Below, one piece after another: positions 5,386 through 5,930 of a stretch of DNA of 5,930 bases. The stretch comes from JBJXGF01 sp046153015. GTDB taxonomy: Bacteria; Actinomycetota; Acidimicrobiia; Acidimicrobiales; CAIXPF01. The stretch is taken from NCBI GenBank assembly GCA_046153015.1, contig JBJXGF010000373.1, positions 1 to 5,930 of the forward strand, written 5' to 3'. The notes under the pieces are model-generated. The model was not told the origin of the DNA and did not search any database. It saw nothing but the letters and a program-made list of their open reading frames with translations. The position numbers and the translations under genes were made by a program. How positions within the stretch are numbered: position 1 is the stretch's first letter; every line of letters starts with the position of its first letter.

Positions 5386-5930
5386 TCAATAGAACGTGCA
5401 CCGCGTGCGGTGCCGCGGCGTCGCCTTGTAGCGCGCGCCGCCGCCGCGCCGCCAAAGCAGTTGGTCGAGCTGCATTGCCGTTGTGTTGCCGGCTCGCAGC
5501 GCCGGCTCGATCGTCAGCCGCTCGACGGCGTGCACCGCGGCCGCCCGCAGCTCCACCTCCGCCCGCCCGCCGGCGGGCAGCAGCTCCTCCCGGGTGATCG
5601 CCGCCCGCAGCTCCGGGTCGACGGCGAGCACGCCGTCGAGCGCCAGCACGTGGGGCACGAGGTTGTCGGCGAACATCGTCAGGCGGGCCAGGTCGTGGAA
5701 GCGCCCGAGCCCGGCGCCGCCGAACGCGTCGTGCAGGTCGGCCGCGGTGATCTGCGCCCGCTTGGCCAGCCACACCTCCCGGCCGTCGTGCTCGGCGCAG
5801 TCCCGGTACTGGGCCAGCTCCACCAGCCGGTCGGCCAACGCGGCGGCCGAGGAGTCGGCCGCCTCGATCAACGCCGTGAACGAGCCCCCGGCGCGTTCGG
5901 CCACGAACCGACCCAGGTCGGCTAGGCCGG
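5386..5930 (-). CDS. qng1: queuosine 5'-phosphate N-glycosylase/hydrolase (Qng1, DUF2419 family), C-terminal part
   Basis: About 181 C-terminal residues are visible; the start lies beyond the right edge (the family is usually near 300 residues). The family releases queuine from queuosine-5'-monophosphate so that it can be reused for tRNA wobble modification at GUN anticodons. Family landmarks in order: GLADLGRF, the KRAQI block (AKRAQITAADLHDAF), GRFHDLARLTMFADNLVPHVLALDGVL, the ELLPAG segment, EVELRAAAVHAVE, MQLDQLLW, and the terminal RHRTRCTFY, which matches the normal family C-terminus. The Lys of KRAQ and the Asp of MFAD are 32 residues apart, the same spacing I recall for the catalytic Lys/Asp pair reported in this family. 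FADNLVPHVL replaces the commoner FADYRVPQVL. No tgt or transporter gene is in view. The terminator-like hairpin follows the stop codon. Confidence 0.88.
   Translation of the reverse strand, partial: GLADLGRFVAERAGGSFTALIEAADSSAAALADRLVELAQYRDCAEHDGREVWLAKRAQITAADLHDAFGGAGLGRFHDLARLTMFADNLVPHVLALDGVLAVDPELRAAITREELLPAGGRAEVELRAAAVHAVERLTIEPALRAGNTTAMQLDQLLWRRGGGARYKATPRHRTRCTFY

Noticed and set aside
4401..5597. 398-codon plus-strand open frame across the RHH gene and the intergenic region
   Set aside because: Composition is Arg/Ser/Ala/Pro-rich with no recognisable domain, and it runs antisense through the RHH and Qng1-like genes and through strong hairpins.

Overview
The window is GC-rich throughout. 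Its five convincing protein genes all read on the minus strand, and a sixth runs in from the right edge. The gene set (FadE-type acyl-CoA dehydrogenase, crotonase with a THARVG motif, Hsp70-like ATPase with a Pro/Ala tail, TAnnnT-type -10 boxes, GTG starts) suggests a chromosomal segment of a high-GC actinobacterium, perhaps Acidimicrobiia-like. That placement is inference from composition and protein style only. I see no insertion sequence, CRISPR array, tRNA or rRNA.

Reading in the direction of transcription (right to left): (1) 5930-5386 is the C-terminal part of a queuosine-salvage hydrolase (Qng1/DUF2419 family). (2) 5385-4757 is a 629-nt region without a protein gene. It is not empty: it holds a run of strong hairpins (about 5170-5350) with a -10-like box on the plus strand, an imperfect 16-nt dyad, and two adjacent dyads just upstream of the next gene. 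(3) 4756-4244 encodes a 170-residue protein with two ribbon-helix-helix DNA-binding domains in one chain. (4) 4190-2985 is an acyl-CoA dehydrogenase. (5) 2898-2293 is an unrecognised acidic 201-residue protein. (6) 2293-1532 is a crotonase-fold enzyme whose start codon overlaps the stop of the previous gene by one base (TGATG). (7) After a hairpin at 1470-1502, 1408-1 encodes an Hsp70-type nucleotide-binding domain followed by a Pro/Ala-rich tail that leaves the window.

The dehydrogenase, the unknown protein and the crotonase look like a small acyl-CoA module. The tandem RHH protein directly upstream is a candidate local regulator, and two dyads, one covering a possible -10 box, lie upstream of its own start. 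The Hsp70-like gene seems to be a separate unit. The features most worth following up are the candidate structured RNA, the tandem RHH protein with its operator-like dyads, the crotonase with His in place of one catalytic Glu, and the Hsp70-type ATPase with no substrate-binding domain in view.
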